In this document: positions 14,255 to 22,392 of the stretch, in pieces
Layout: each line of letters opens with the position of its first letter
How positions within the stretch are numbered: position 1 is the stretch's first letter
Origin: Streptomyces hoynatensis
GTDB taxonomy: Bacteria > Actinomycetota > Actinomycetes > Streptomycetales > Streptomycetaceae
Direction: 5' to 3'
Assembly: GCF_003626535.1 (NCBI RefSeq)
Contig: NZ_RBAL01000035.1
Span: forward strand, 1 to 35,637
Length of the DNA stretch: 35,637 nucleotides
Translations under genes and position numbers: made by a program
The notes under the pieces: model-generated
Database searches by the model: none
Told to the model about the DNA's origin: nothing
Seen by the model: only the letters and a program-made list of their open reading frames with translations

Positions 14255-15598
14255 GTGCCCACCCCCGACCCGAAGACGACCCCGAAGACGACCCCGAAGA
14301 CGACCCCGAAGCCGCCCCCGCAGGCCGAAGCGCGGGCCGACGTGCAGGCGAACGCAGAGGCCGACGCGCAGGCGGACGTACCGGGCGACGCACCGGCGGA
14401 CGTACAGGCCAACGCCAGGGCCGATCCGGCGGCCGTCCCGCGAGCCGTCCCGGGCGGCCCCTCGCCCTGGCGGCGCATGCGGCTGTGGGGCGCGGCCCAC
14501 GCCGTCGACGACTTCTACCAGGGCCTCGTGCCGGCGACCGTTCCCTACTTCGTCCTCGACCGCCACTACGGCTACGTCGCCGCCTCCGGCCTCACCCTGG
14601 CCGCCACGCTGGGGAGTTCGCTGCCGCAGCCGTTCATCGGGCTGCTCGTCGACCGGCGGGGCCTGGGCTGGCTGGCCGCGGCCGGGGTGGCCCTGGCCGG
14701 GCTCGGCGCCGGGCTCTCCGGGCTGGCCCCCGGCTACCCGGCCGTCTGGCTGCTGCTGCTCGCCTCCGGTTTCGGCGTGGCCATGTTCCACCCCGCGGGC
14801 GGAAAGGAGGCGCGGGTCGCGGCGGGCGACAGCACCAGCGCGATGAGCATCTTCGCCGCGGGCGGCAGCGTCGGCTTCTTCCTGGCGCCCGTGCTGGTCA
14901 CCCCGGCCCTCGACGCGCTCGGCCTCGGCGCGACCGCGCTGTTCCTCCCGCCCGCCCTGCTGATCGCGCTGCTGTTGTTGCGCGCGCACCGGCGCACCCC
15001 CGCCCCGGCCCGGCGGCAGGCCACCCGCGCCGGGCGGGACCGCTGGGGTCCCTTCCTCGTGCTGACGGGGGTCGAAGTGGTGCGCTCCGTCATGTTCTTC
15101 GGGGTGAACACGTTCATCGAGCTGTACTGGCTGCACCACCTGCACGCCGGGCACGGGGTGGCGGGGGCCGCGCTCGCCTGCTTCCTGGTCGGCGGGGTCG
15201 GCGGCACGCTGCTCGGCGGCCGGATCGCGGACCGCATCGGCATGGTCCGCACCATCCAGATCGGCGCGGCCCTCGCCGTGCCCGCGCTGGTGGCGCTGCG
15301 GGCCTGCCCCGGCGCGTACCCGGCCCTGGCGGCGGCGGTGGCGGCGGGCGTGGCGCTGAACATCCCGTTCTCCGTGCTGGTCAAGCTCGGCCAGGACTAC
15401 CTGCCCAGCCGCCCCGGCACCGCCTCGGGCGTGACCCTCGGCCTCGCGGTGAGCGTCGGCGGCCTGTTCTCCCCGGTCTTCGGCGCGATCGCGGAGGCCA
15501 GCGGCCCCGAGGCGGTCTTCACGACGCTCTGCGCCGTGCCCGTCCTGGCGCTGGCGCTGGGCGCGTTCCTCCGCGAGCCCGGCCCGCCTGCCGCCTGA
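14255..15598 (+). CDS. MFS exporter, fosmidomycin-resistance (Fsr)-like
   Basis: A 447-residue transporter whose membrane part begins at about residue 70 (WGAAHAVDDFYQGLVPATVP, then SSLPQPFIGLLVDRRG), the pattern of Fsr-type MFS proteins. FHPAGGKEARVAAGD and SIFAAGGSVGFFLAPVLV are also typical. I chose GTG 14255 because AGGAGG at 14241-14246 is ideally placed; an upstream ATG would overlap the divergent regulator. The first 65 residues are a hydrophilic low-complexity extension (T-T-P-K three times, then alternating Ala/Asp/Gln/Asn) absent from typical family members. It is probably regulated by the divergent AraC protein. The substrate is unknown. Confidence 0.88.
   Translation: MPTPDPKTTPKTTPKTTPKPPPQAEARADVQANAEADAQADVPGDAPADVQANARADPAAVPRAVPGGPSPWRRMRLWGAAHAVDDFYQGLVPATVPYFVLDRHYGYVAASGLTLAATLGSSLPQPFIGLLVDRRGLGWLAAAGVALAGLGAGLSGLAPGYPAVWLLLLASGFGVAMFHPAGGKEARVAAGDSTSAMSIFAAGGSVGFFLAPVLVTPALDALGLGATALFLPPALLIALLLLRAHRRTPAPARRQATRAGRDRWGPFLVLTGVEVVRSVMFFGVNTFIELYWLHHLHAGHGVAGAALACFLVGGVGGTLLGGRIADRIGMVRTIQIGAALAVPALVALRACPGAYPALAAAVAAGVALNIPFSVLVKLGQDYLPSRPGTASGVTLGLAVSVGGLFSPVFGAIAEASGPEAVFTTLCAVPVLALALGAFLREPGPPAA
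14271..14306. repeat. Three perfect 12-bp repeats in the exporter N-terminus
   Basis: CGAAGACGACCC occurs three times without mismatch (14271, 14283, 14295) and encodes the T-T-P-K repeats. Being in-frame units, they can expand or contract without breaking the gene. Confidence 0.85.
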
Positions 15599-15703
15599 CC
15601 CGGCGGCGCATTCCTCCGCGACGCGAACCCCGCTCCGCCGTCGCGGGCCCGCACCCGCCCCTGGCCCGCCTCCGGCACGCGGGCCCGCCCGGGCCGCCCC
15701 GCC

Positions 15704-16441
15704 TCAGGGAATCCGCCGGTCGCGGCCCGCGAGGTGACCGGCCGCCAGCTGCGCGACCATCAGCGCCGCCATGAGGGCGAGCGGCGGACGCCACCCGTCG
15801 GCGTGCTCGTACAGCGCGCCGACGAGGACCGGCCCCGGCACGGAGAGGAGGTAGCCGACGCCCTGGGCGAACGCCGAGAGCGCCACCACGGTCGCGCCGT
15901 CCCTGCCGCGCATCCCGATCATCGTGAGGGCCAGCGGGAAGGAGCAGTTGGCGACCCCGAGCAGCACGGCCCACAGCCAGGGCAGCGTGCCGGGCGCGGC
16001 CCACAGGCCGGCGTAGCCCGCGAGCCCGAACAGGCCGAGGCCGACGGCGAGTCGGCTCTGGTCGGGCATCCGGCCCGCCAGCGCGGCCAGCACGAAGGAG
16101 AGCGGCACCCCCAGCACCGAGGTGACGGCGAACAGCAGGCCCGCGGTCTGGGCGGAGAGCCCGGCGTCGCGGAAGATCTGCGGCAGCCAGCCGATGACGA
16201 CGTAGGCGGCGGTGGCCTGCAGGCCGAAGTAGACGGCGAGCGCCCAAGCCGTGCCGCTGCGCACGATCCCGAACTCCCCGGCCCGCCCCACCGCCACCAC
16301 CGAACGCGCGCCGCCCGCGTTCTCCCCGGCGTTCGCGTTCTCCCCGCCGCCCGCGTTCCCCCCGCCGCCCGCGTTCTGCCCGGCGTCCGCGTCGTCCGTG
16401 CCGCGCGGCTCGCCGTGCCCGCCGTCCGCGCCCTCTCTCAC
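15704..16441 (-). pseudogene. CynX/NimT-like MFS transporter, C-terminal half only
   Basis: The 245-residue frame matches only the second half of a cyanate-permease-like (CynX) transporter: RSGTAWALAVYFGLQATAAY, then VVIGWLPQIFRDAGLSAQTA and LSFVLAALAGRMPDQSR, about six membrane segments ending at the native-looking C-terminus. A full member has about 400 residues and 12 segments. The N-terminal half is absent: upstream sequence (16442-16675) is non-coding on this strand and soon overlaps the divergent gene. The first 45 residues are an Asn/Ala/Gly-rich linker like the central loop of such proteins. A GTG at 16439-16441 could start translation. It is most likely a 5'-truncated pseudogene; an expressed half-transporter is less likely. 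Confidence 0.6.
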
Positions 16442-16675
16442 GCGCCCCGCGCACCACCCCGGCGCACGCCCTCGCCCCGGGGGACTCTAGGCAGGCCCCT
16501 CCGCCGACGGCAACGCCCCGGCCCCCTCCCCCGGCGGCCCCCGGCCCCCACCGTGGCCCCCGGCCCTCCCCGCGCCCCCGGCGCCGCCCGCCGTCGGCCC
16601 CGCCCCGTTCCCGGCCCATACCAGGGGGGCGCGCGGGGAACGCTTCGCACAACGGGCGACCGCGCAGGGGGCGAA

Positions 16676-17143
16676 GTGCCGGGCATCGAATTTCCAGACG
16701 ACCTCTCGGACCTCACGGGCCCGGAGGAGCGCAGGGCGCAGTACATCCAGGGGCTGCTCGACGTCGCCGGCGAGGACGCCAGGCACGTCATGCTGTACGT
16801 GACGGTCTCCACCTCCGTCATCGTCCTCGCCCTCACCCAGCTCCCCTTCGACCGGCTCCTCGCCCTCCCGTTCCCCGTCCGCCTCCTCCTGCTGACCGGC
16901 CTCGTCCTCACCGGCGCCGGAGCCCTCTCCTTCTTCCGCTACGTGCGCGCCATCCACCTGGCCCGCATGGGCATAGCCCGCTGCCTGGCCTCCTGCGACG
17001 CCCGGCACGCCCGCCTGCTGTGGGCGGGCCCGGAAGGCGTCTGGCGGACGCAGGGCCACTTCTACCGCTGGGGCGTGCGGCTGAGCGCGCTCGGCGGCGC
17101 CTCCGTGGTCCTCACCGTCGCCCACCTGCTCCTCGCCGGCTGA
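16676..17143 (+). CDS. Membrane protein of unknown function
   Basis: A 155-residue protein with an acidic N-terminus (FPDDLSDLTGPEERRAQYIQ), two adjacent hydrophobic segments at about residues 39-84 (YVTVSTSVIVLALTQL and LLLLTGLVLTGAGALSFF), a cytoplasmic-type Arg/His-rich stretch, and a C-terminal hydrophobic segment (LSALGGASVVLTVAHLLLAG). I do not recognise the family. The start is GTG 16676 with AGGGGG upstream. The in-frame upstream extension is Pro/Arg-rich and treated as non-coding. It is followed by a hairpin and the LmrA-type regulator. Confidence 0.75.
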   Translation: MPGIEFPDDLSDLTGPEERRAQYIQGLLDVAGEDARHVMLYVTVSTSVIVLALTQLPFDRLLALPFPVRLLLLTGLVLTGAGALSFFRYVRAIHLARMGIARCLASCDARHARLLWAGPEGVWRTQGHFYRWGVRLSALGGASVVLTVAHLLLAG

Positions 17144-17158
17144 ACCTCCCCGGCCGCC

Positions 17159-17179
17159 CCGGGGCCGCGGCGGCCCCGG
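17159..17179 (+). terminator. Hairpin after membrane-protein gene
   Basis: CCGGGGCCG (17159-17167) pairs with CGGCCCCGG (17171-17179) around a 3-base loop, 16 bases after the stop codon and just before the next promoter. Confidence 0.55.
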
Positions 17180-17188
17180 CCCACCCCG

Positions 17189-17217
17189 TTGAGAAAATAT
17201 GCAGATCGGTCTACCGT
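17189..17217 (+). promoter_or_regulatory. Promoter with embedded LmrA/YxaF-type operator
   Basis: TTGAGA (17189-17194) and TACCGT (17212-17217) are 17 bases apart. ATG 17225 is 8 bases beyond the -10, so the mRNA is probably leaderless. AATATGCAGATCGGTCTA (17196-17213) fills the spacer and matches the LmrA/YxaF box recalled from Bacillus subtilis (AWTATAtagaNYGgTCTA) at nearly every position. This predicts autorepression. Confidence 0.75.
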
Positions 17218-17224
17218 GTCCGCC

Positions 17225-17782
17225 ATGGGACAGAAGGGCACCGAGACCCGGGACCGGCTGCTTGCGGCGACGCAGGAATCGGTCGAGTCCGCCGGGTACT
17301 TCGGCACGGGCCTCAACCAGGTCATCGCCGCCAGCGGCGCCCCCCGGGGCTCGCTCTACTTCCACTTCCCCGGCGGCAAGGACCAGTTGGTGGGCGAGTC
17401 CGTGCGCCGGGCCGGGCGGGCCGTCGGCGAGGTCCTGGAGGAGGCGGCCGGCAGCAGCCCCTCGGACGCCGCGTTCGCCGCCGGCGTGCTGCGGCACCTC
17501 GGCGACCGGCTGGAGGAATCGGGCTGGCGCAAGGGATGCCCGGTGGCCACCGTCGCCCTGGAGACCGCCGCCTCAAGCGACCCCCTGCAGGCGGCCTGCT
17601 CCGAGGTGTACTCCGCCTGGGAGGCGACCCTGCGCGCCCGCCTCGCCGGCCGCCCCGACGCCGAGGACCTCGCGGTGACCGTGCTGGCCCTGGTCGAGGG
17701 GGCGCTCCTGCTGGCCAGGACCCACCGCAGCCGGGAGCCGCTCGACCGCGTCGCCCGCCGCATCGAGGCCCTGCTGGGCTGA
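17225..17782 (+). CDS. TetR-family regulator, LmrA/YxaF type
   Basis: A 185-residue TetR repressor with HTH at residues 1-48 (ETRDRLLAATQESVESAGYF, then GLNQVIAASGAPRGSLYFHF and PGGKDQL). The C-terminal domain carries the LmrA/YxaF hallmarks GWRKGCPVATVALETAA and LVEGALLLARTHRS. The B. subtilis relatives sense flavonoids or lincomycin-like compounds and repress an exporter or dioxygenase; the ligand here is unknown. Operator-like sites sit in its own promoter (17196-17213) and upstream of the next gene (17865-17882), so its regulon includes the downstream dehydrogenase-hydrolase. The start is ATG 17225; a longer frame begins inside the operator and is rejected. Confidence 0.92.
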   Translation: MGQKGTETRDRLLAATQESVESAGYFGTGLNQVIAASGAPRGSLYFHFPGGKDQLVGESVRRAGRAVGEVLEEAAGSSPSDAAFAAGVLRHLGDRLEESGWRKGCPVATVALETAASSDPLQAACSEVYSAWEATLRARLAGRPDAEDLAVTVLALVEGALLLARTHRSREPLDRVARRIEALLG

Positions 17783-17864
17783 CCTCCGGGCCCCACTCCC
17801 CCGAACTCCCCCGGCCGGGCCGCCCCGCACCCCCCGGTCCTGCCCCGGCCCCGCCCGGCCAAAA

Positions 17865-17882
17865 AATATGTAGACCGATCCA
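17865..17882 (+). promoter_or_regulatory. Second LmrA/YxaF-type operator
   Basis: AATATGTAGACCGATCCA fits the same consensus as the site at 17196-17213. Its core GTAGACCGATC is the exact reverse complement of GATCGGTCTAC in the first site. It lies just upstream of the AAGGAG ribosome-binding site of the 17897 gene. Confidence 0.7.
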
Positions 17883-17896
17883 CCAAGGAGCCTCCC

Positions 17897-19627
17897 ATGG
17901 CCGCCCCCGCAGACCCACCCGCCCCCGTGCGCGCCCCCATGCCCGCCCCCGTGGACGCGCTCGTCTTCGGCGCCACGGGCTTCATCGGCCGGGCGCTCAC
18001 CGCCGAACTCCTCGCCCGCGGACAGCGGGTGGCCGCCACCCTGCGGAGCCGGGACACGCTCACCCCCTGGCTGACCGCCCGGGGCGTGGACACCGGCCGG
18101 CTGACCCTCCATCCCGCGGACATCACCCGGCCGCTCACCGGCCTGCCCCAGGCGCGCGACGTCTACAACGCCGCCGCCCGCTACGCCTTCGGCCTCGACG
18201 CCCGGCAGGCGCGGGCGGCGAACGTCACCGGGGCGCTCCACGTGCTCGCATGGGCCGCCACGCTCCCGCGGCTGCGGCGGCTGGTGCACCTCAGCGGCTA
18301 CCGGGTGAGCGGCACCGGCCTGACCCCGGACTACGCCAGGCAGGGAGCGTACGAGGCGTCGAAGACCGAGGCCGATCTCGCGCTGCGCGCCCGGGCCGGG
18401 GAGCTGGGCGTCCCGCTGACCCTGGTCAACCCCAGCACCGTCATCGGCCCTGGCCAGTACGTCGGCCTGGCCTCGCTCCTGGAGGACCTGTGGCACCGGC
18501 GGCTGCCCGCGCTGCCCGGCGGCCCCGACGTCTTCCTGCCGATCGTCACGATCGGCCACCTCGCGCGGTTCCTGGCCGAGGTCCCCGCCGCGCCCGCGGG
18601 CGAGCACTACTGGGTGCTCGACGAGGACACGCCCCCGCTGCCCGAGCTGATCGCCCTCGTCGCCCGGCACACCGGCGTCCCCGCCCCGCGGCGGAGCGTG
18701 CCGCTCGGCCTGCTGCGGCGGCTGCCGCGCCGGCTGACCGGCGTCGACCCGGAAACGCTCACCTTCCTCGCGTCCGACCGCTACCCGACCGCCTCCGCCC
18801 GGGCGTTCGCCGAGCGGGTGGGCCTGGCCATGCCCCCGGCCGGGGAGGCGCTGCGCGCCTGGGCCGACGACCTGGTCGCCGCCCGCTTCGGCGCCGCCCC
18901 GCCCCCGCCGGCCCCGTACGGCTTCCACGCGGTGGCGGGCAGCCGCACCTGGGTGATCGGGGAGCGGCACTCCCCCACCCACGTCCTGCTGCACGGGGCG
19001 CCGCTGAACGCCGACTGCTGGGCGCCGCTGGCCGCCGCGCTGCCCGGCCCGGTGCTGGCCCCCGACCTGCCGGGCCTGGGACGTTCCTCCCCCACCTCCC
19101 GGCCCCTGGACGCCTGGCTGGCCGAACTGTTCGCCCCGGTGCGCACCCGCCCCGTCCTGGTGGCCCACTCGCTGGCCTGCGGCCCCGCCCTCCGGTTCGC
19201 CGCCGGGCACCCCGACCGCATCTCCGGCCTGGTCCTGCTCTCCCCCGCGTTCCTCCAGGCCCCCGGCTCCCGGCTGGTCCGCTCCGCCCTCGCCGCCGCG
19301 GCCCTGCGCCGCATGCCGGCCCCCCGCCTCGCCGCCCAACTCGGCCTGCCCGCAGGGCCCGAGCTGGTCAGCGCCGCGGCCGACCTGCACCGCCCCGGCG
19401 TCGCCCGCCGCATGGTCGCGGCCCTGCGCACGGCCAACGCCGAGCGGGAGGAGGCGCGCGCCCTGCTCGACCGGGTGACCGTCCCCGTCCGGCTCATCGC
19501 CGGCGCGGACGACCCGCCGGCCGTCCCCGTCCGCCACCCGCTGACGGAGATTCCGGAAACCGGCCACTACCCCCAGCTCACCCACCCCACCGCCCTGGCC
19601 GCCCACGTGGCGCCGCACGCCGGGTGA
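17897..19627 (+). CDS. Two-domain protein: NAD(P)-dependent epimerase/dehydratase fused to alpha/beta-hydrolase
   Basis: A 576-residue fusion. Residues 20-330 form an extended short-chain dehydrogenase/epimerase: dinucleotide motif GATGFIG (25-31) and catalytic YEASK (Tyr152, Lys156), with NPSTVIGPGQY and a late ASDRYPTASARAF region. Residues about 345-576 form an alpha/beta-hydrolase: HGAPLNADCWAPL, nucleophile in VAHSLACG (Ser425), acid in GADDPP and His557 in ETGHYPQ. The start is ATG 17897 with AAGGAG spaced by 6. The first 20 residues are Ala/Pro-rich. The two activities are usually separate; the fusion suggests consecutive steps on one substrate, perhaps reduction and hydrolysis of a xenobiotic sensed by the TetR protein. 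That pathway is inference. Confidence 0.9.
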   Translation: MAAPADPPAPVRAPMPAPVDALVFGATGFIGRALTAELLARGQRVAATLRSRDTLTPWLTARGVDTGRLTLHPADITRPLTGLPQARDVYNAAARYAFGLDARQARAANVTGALHVLAWAATLPRLRRLVHLSGYRVSGTGLTPDYARQGAYEASKTEADLALRARAGELGVPLTLVNPSTVIGPGQYVGLASLLEDLWHRRLPALPGGPDVFLPIVTIGHLARFLAEVPAAPAGEHYWVLDEDTPPLPELIALVARHTGVPAPRRSVPLGLLRRLPRRLTGVDPETLTFLASDRYPTASARAFAERVGLAMPPAGEALRAWADDLVAARFGAAPPPPAPYGFHAVAGSRTWVIGERHSPTHVLLHGAPLNADCWAPLAAALPGPVLAPDLPGLGRSSPTSRPLDAWLAELFAPVRTRPVLVAHSLACGPALRFAAGHPDRISGLVLLSPAFLQAPGSRLVRSALAAAALRRMPAPRLAAQLGLPAGPELVSAAADLHRPGVARRMVAALRTANAEREEARALLDRVTVPVRLIAGADDPPAVPVRHPLTEIPETGHYPQLTHPTALAAHVAPHAG

Positions 19628-19765
19628 ACGACGGCGCTCCGCCGACGGGGTCCGACCGGCGGGGCGGGCGCGGGCCGGACGGGGCCCGCCGCCGCTTCCG
19701 CGCCCGGCGGGCCGCGGCCCGTTGCCCGGCCGTGGGCCGCTCCGCCATGGGCCGTTGCCCGCTGG

Positions 19766-22006
19766 TCAGGGGGCGAGCGCGGCGAAGAGGGCCGGGAGCA
19801 GCGTGGCGTTGGGATGGCTCAGGGGCACGGTCAGCACCGGCCTCTCCACGCCCGCCTGCCGGACGCAGACCATGCCGTTGTCCAGCCGGGCGCCGTCGAA
19901 CGACCCCCACGGGAGCGAGACCCGTGGCTTGGCGCAGGCGATGCCGTCCCGGCTCACCTTCACGCTGCCGCCGGCCGTGACCGTCTCGCCGCGGCGTACC
20001 CGTTCGACCAGGTCGGCGAGCAGCCGGGGCTCCAGGTACTGCCTGACCAGGTTCACCAGGAACAGCCACTCCCCGGGCGGCTCGGCGTGGCGTCCGGCCT
20101 TGAAGAACTGCACGGTGACCCCGGGACCGCCGTGGTACGGGTACCGGCCCACGCGGAACTCCCACGTGTTCTGGTGGCTGGTGGGGCCGAGGAAGCGCTT
20201 CGTGGTGGTGTGGGTGGACGCGTAGCCGACCCACTCCGCCTGATCGAGCTCGATCGATTTCCGGCCGTAGGTGATCACTTGGGGGTCGGCGTGCAGGCTG
20301 CTCCAGCCCACCTTGGCGTCGAGCACCGGGGCCGGCGCGGGCGGCGCCACCCTCGCCGGGCCCGCCGCCGCCCGGCCCGCGCCGCCGCCCCCTCCTGCCC
20401 CGGCTGCGCCAGGACCCGCTTCCCCCACGCCCGGCTCGCCGCCGGGTTCGCCCACGCCGCCGGGTCGGCCCGCGCGGGCGGCGTGGGCGGCCAGCCAGGC
20501 CGGGACCTCGGCGCGCGGGTAGGCGAGCAGGTCGTCGCGGTAGTGCTCGGGCGCAAGCAACTGGCCGTCGGGGAAGGGGCGGTCGCCGTAGTCGTATTCC
20601 GTGGCGATCGTGGCGTCCGTGCCTTCGGTGTGGCCGACGGTGAGCAGCAGGCGCCACCAGGGACCGGCCGGCATCCGCGCCGCGAGGTGCCGCTGCCGGC
20701 GGACCAGCAGGGCGATCTGCTCGGGCACCGGGACCTCGGCGGACCGTTTCCCCGACCAGAACCGCAGCCGGGCGACCTCGCCCGACACCGTGCAGGAGAA
20801 GGCCGCCTCGAACCGGTTCCACCCCGGCGGGCCGAGCAGCGCCACCTGCTGCACGAGGGGGGCGAGCAGCGCCGAGGCCCTGGCGGCGGTCGCCTCCTCG
20901 CCCGGGGGCTCGACGGTGAACGAGGCGATGCCCGCGGCGCCTCCCGACTCGGCGTCACGCCGCATCGCCTCGTTGCCGAGTTCGGCCAGGAACCGTTCGT
21001 CCGCGAGCCCGCGCCGCACGTACGCCTCCTCGGCGGCGAACATCCGCTCCGCCTGCGGCGGCGGCACGGAGCTCGATATCTCCTTGACCCGCCCGAGGTC
21101 GCCCACCAGGAAGACCGACCGGCCCACCGGCAGGTCGAGGAACGCCATCGGGTCGCTCTCGTCCACCTCCGCCGGCGCGTACACGCTCCAGCCCCCGTCG
21201 AAACGATCCGCCGCAAGACCCCGCGTCGGGTAGTCCAGGCCGCGGGCCCGAATCCGCTCCACGACCAGCGAGATCGCCCGCTCCGCGGCCATCCGCCCAC
21301 CCGCGGGCTCCGGCACCAGGTCGAGCGGGTGCCGGACCCCGCCGCCCGAATCGGCGCCCGAATCGGCGCCTGGGCCGGGGCCGTTGCCGGGTCCGCCGCC
21401 GGGGGAGACCGGGCCGCCCGCGTAGTGCTGCGTGAGGTCGAACCAGAGACACGCCTCCCAGGCCGTCTCCACGTCGACCCCGGCCGCGACCACCGACCAC
21501 CCCCCGCCGGCGTCCCGCCCGTACAGCGTCACCACGTCGCCGTCCGCCGGGCCGGCCAGCACGTAGTTCGCCTCGTGCCGCTCGCCCCACTCGGCGGCCT
21601 CGCCGAGCGTGGGCGCCGTGGCGCTGCCCCGGTCCCCGAACGACTCGCCCGCCACGTCGACGGCGGACAGCAGGTAGCCCGCCTCCGGGGCGGAGAGGTA
21701 CCCGAGGGGATCGCCGGCCGCCAGGCCGTCCTCCCAGTCCGGCTCCGGCCGACACTCGGCGTCGTGCTCGCGGCGCCTCACCACCACGACGGCGGCGGGC
21801 GCGTGGGTGACGAGCACCGACCAGGCGCCGGCGGCGTCCCGCCCGTAGAGGGTGATGTCGTCGTGGCCGTAGCGGACCGCCACATAGTTCCTGCCGTGCC
21901 GGCCCCCGAACGCGGCGGCGTCGTCGAGCGTCGGCTCCACGGAGACGGTCCGCTCTTCGCGCTGCCCCCCGCCGGCGTCGGTGGCTGCCATCACATAGCG
22001 GGTCAT
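19766..22006 (-). CDS. Multi-domain immunity-like protein (repeat, Imm35-like, YezG/DUF600-like, C-terminal PH-like domain)
   Basis: A 746-residue cytoplasmic-type protein with no signal peptide or membrane segments. Residues 1-66 and 107-178 are a duplicated module (TLDDAAAFGGRHGRNYVAV then ITLYGRDAAGAWSV, against TLGEAAEWGERHEANYVLAG then VTLYGRDAGGGWSV). Residues about 228-310 resemble the YrhB/Imm35 immunity domain (AERAISLVVERIRARGLDYP, then GGWSVYAPAE). Residues about 370-505 resemble the YezG/DUF600 immunity family (WNRFEAAFSCTVSGEVARLR, later TIATEYDYGDRPFPDGQLL). A 50-residue Gly/Ala/Pro linker leads to a C-terminal domain (562-746) that may adopt a PH-like fold. The start is ATG 22004-22006 with AGGAAGCAGGAG upstream. 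The domain string looks like a polyimmunity protein against toxins; no toxin gene is nearby. Domain calls are from memory of family patterns. Confidence 0.75.
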   Translation of the reverse strand: MTRYVMAATDAGGGQREERTVSVEPTLDDAAAFGGRHGRNYVAVRYGHDDITLYGRDAAGAWSVLVTHAPAAVVVVRRREHDAECRPEPDWEDGLAAGDPLGYLSAPEAGYLLSAVDVAGESFGDRGSATAPTLGEAAEWGERHEANYVLAGPADGDVVTLYGRDAGGGWSVVAAGVDVETAWEACLWFDLTQHYAGGPVSPGGGPGNGPGPGADSGADSGGGVRHPLDLVPEPAGGRMAAERAISLVVERIRARGLDYPTRGLAADRFDGGWSVYAPAEVDESDPMAFLDLPVGRSVFLVGDLGRVKEISSSVPPPQAERMFAAEEAYVRRGLADERFLAELGNEAMRRDAESGGAAGIASFTVEPPGEEATAARASALLAPLVQQVALLGPPGWNRFEAAFSCTVSGEVARLRFWSGKRSAEVPVPEQIALLVRRQRHLAARMPAGPWWRLLLTVGHTEGTDATIATEYDYGDRPFPDGQLLAPEHYRDDLLAYPRAEVPAWLAAHAARAGRPGGVGEPGGEPGVGEAGPGAAGAGGGGGAGRAAAGPARVAPPAPAPVLDAKVGWSSLHADPQVITYGRKSIELDQAEWVGYASTHTTTKRFLGPTSHQNTWEFRVGRYPYHGGPGVTVQFFKAGRHAEPPGEWLFLVNLVRQYLEPRLLADLVERVRRGETVTAGGSVKVSRDGIACAKPRVSLPWGSFDGARLDNGMVCVRQAGVERPVLTVPLSHPNATLLPALFAALAP

Positions 22007-22392
22007 CGCTCCTGCTTCCTGTCGCAACCGAAAGGTGGGTGGTGCAGGGATGCCCGCCACCCTAGCGACTGCCGTTGCCCACCAGGAGGGGCCCGAGCGC
22101 TCCCCCCGCTCCCCCCGCTCCCCCGGGCCGGGCGGGCCGCGGCCCCTCGGACCGGCGTGGGCGCTGCGCCGCGGCGGCCGTCCGGGCCGCCGGGCGCGGG
22201 CCGCGGGTCATTCCCGCGGGTCATTCCTCGGCCAGGGCGGCCTCGCCTACCAGGCCGCACAGCCGGACCGCGGCTCGTTCGAGCGCGGCGATCGTGATCT
22301 CGCGGCGCTCGGGGCTCACTCCGCCCCTCGGGCCACCCCGCACACCGCGACCCGGTCCGCGGCGGCCCCGCGCGCCGCGCTCCCCGGCCCGC
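22007..22392. other. Intergenic region with no confident gene
   Basis: Between the immunity-like gene and the LysR gene. A short leftward open stretch at about 22221-22310 reads ERREITIAALERAAVRLCGL, then VGEAALAEE, which looks helix-forming, but I see no start codon with a ribosome-binding site. No clear terminator or repeat is visible. Confidence 0.4.

Noticed and set aside
17020..19980. 986-codon rightward frame
   Set aside because: Arg/Pro-rich shadow of the TetR and fusion-enzyme genes; it ignores their start signals.
22221..22310. Helical-looking tail ERREITIAALERAAVRLCGL
   Set aside because: There is no start codon with a ribosome-binding site and the upstream part is a shadow of the LysR gene. 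I only note it as intergenic sequence.
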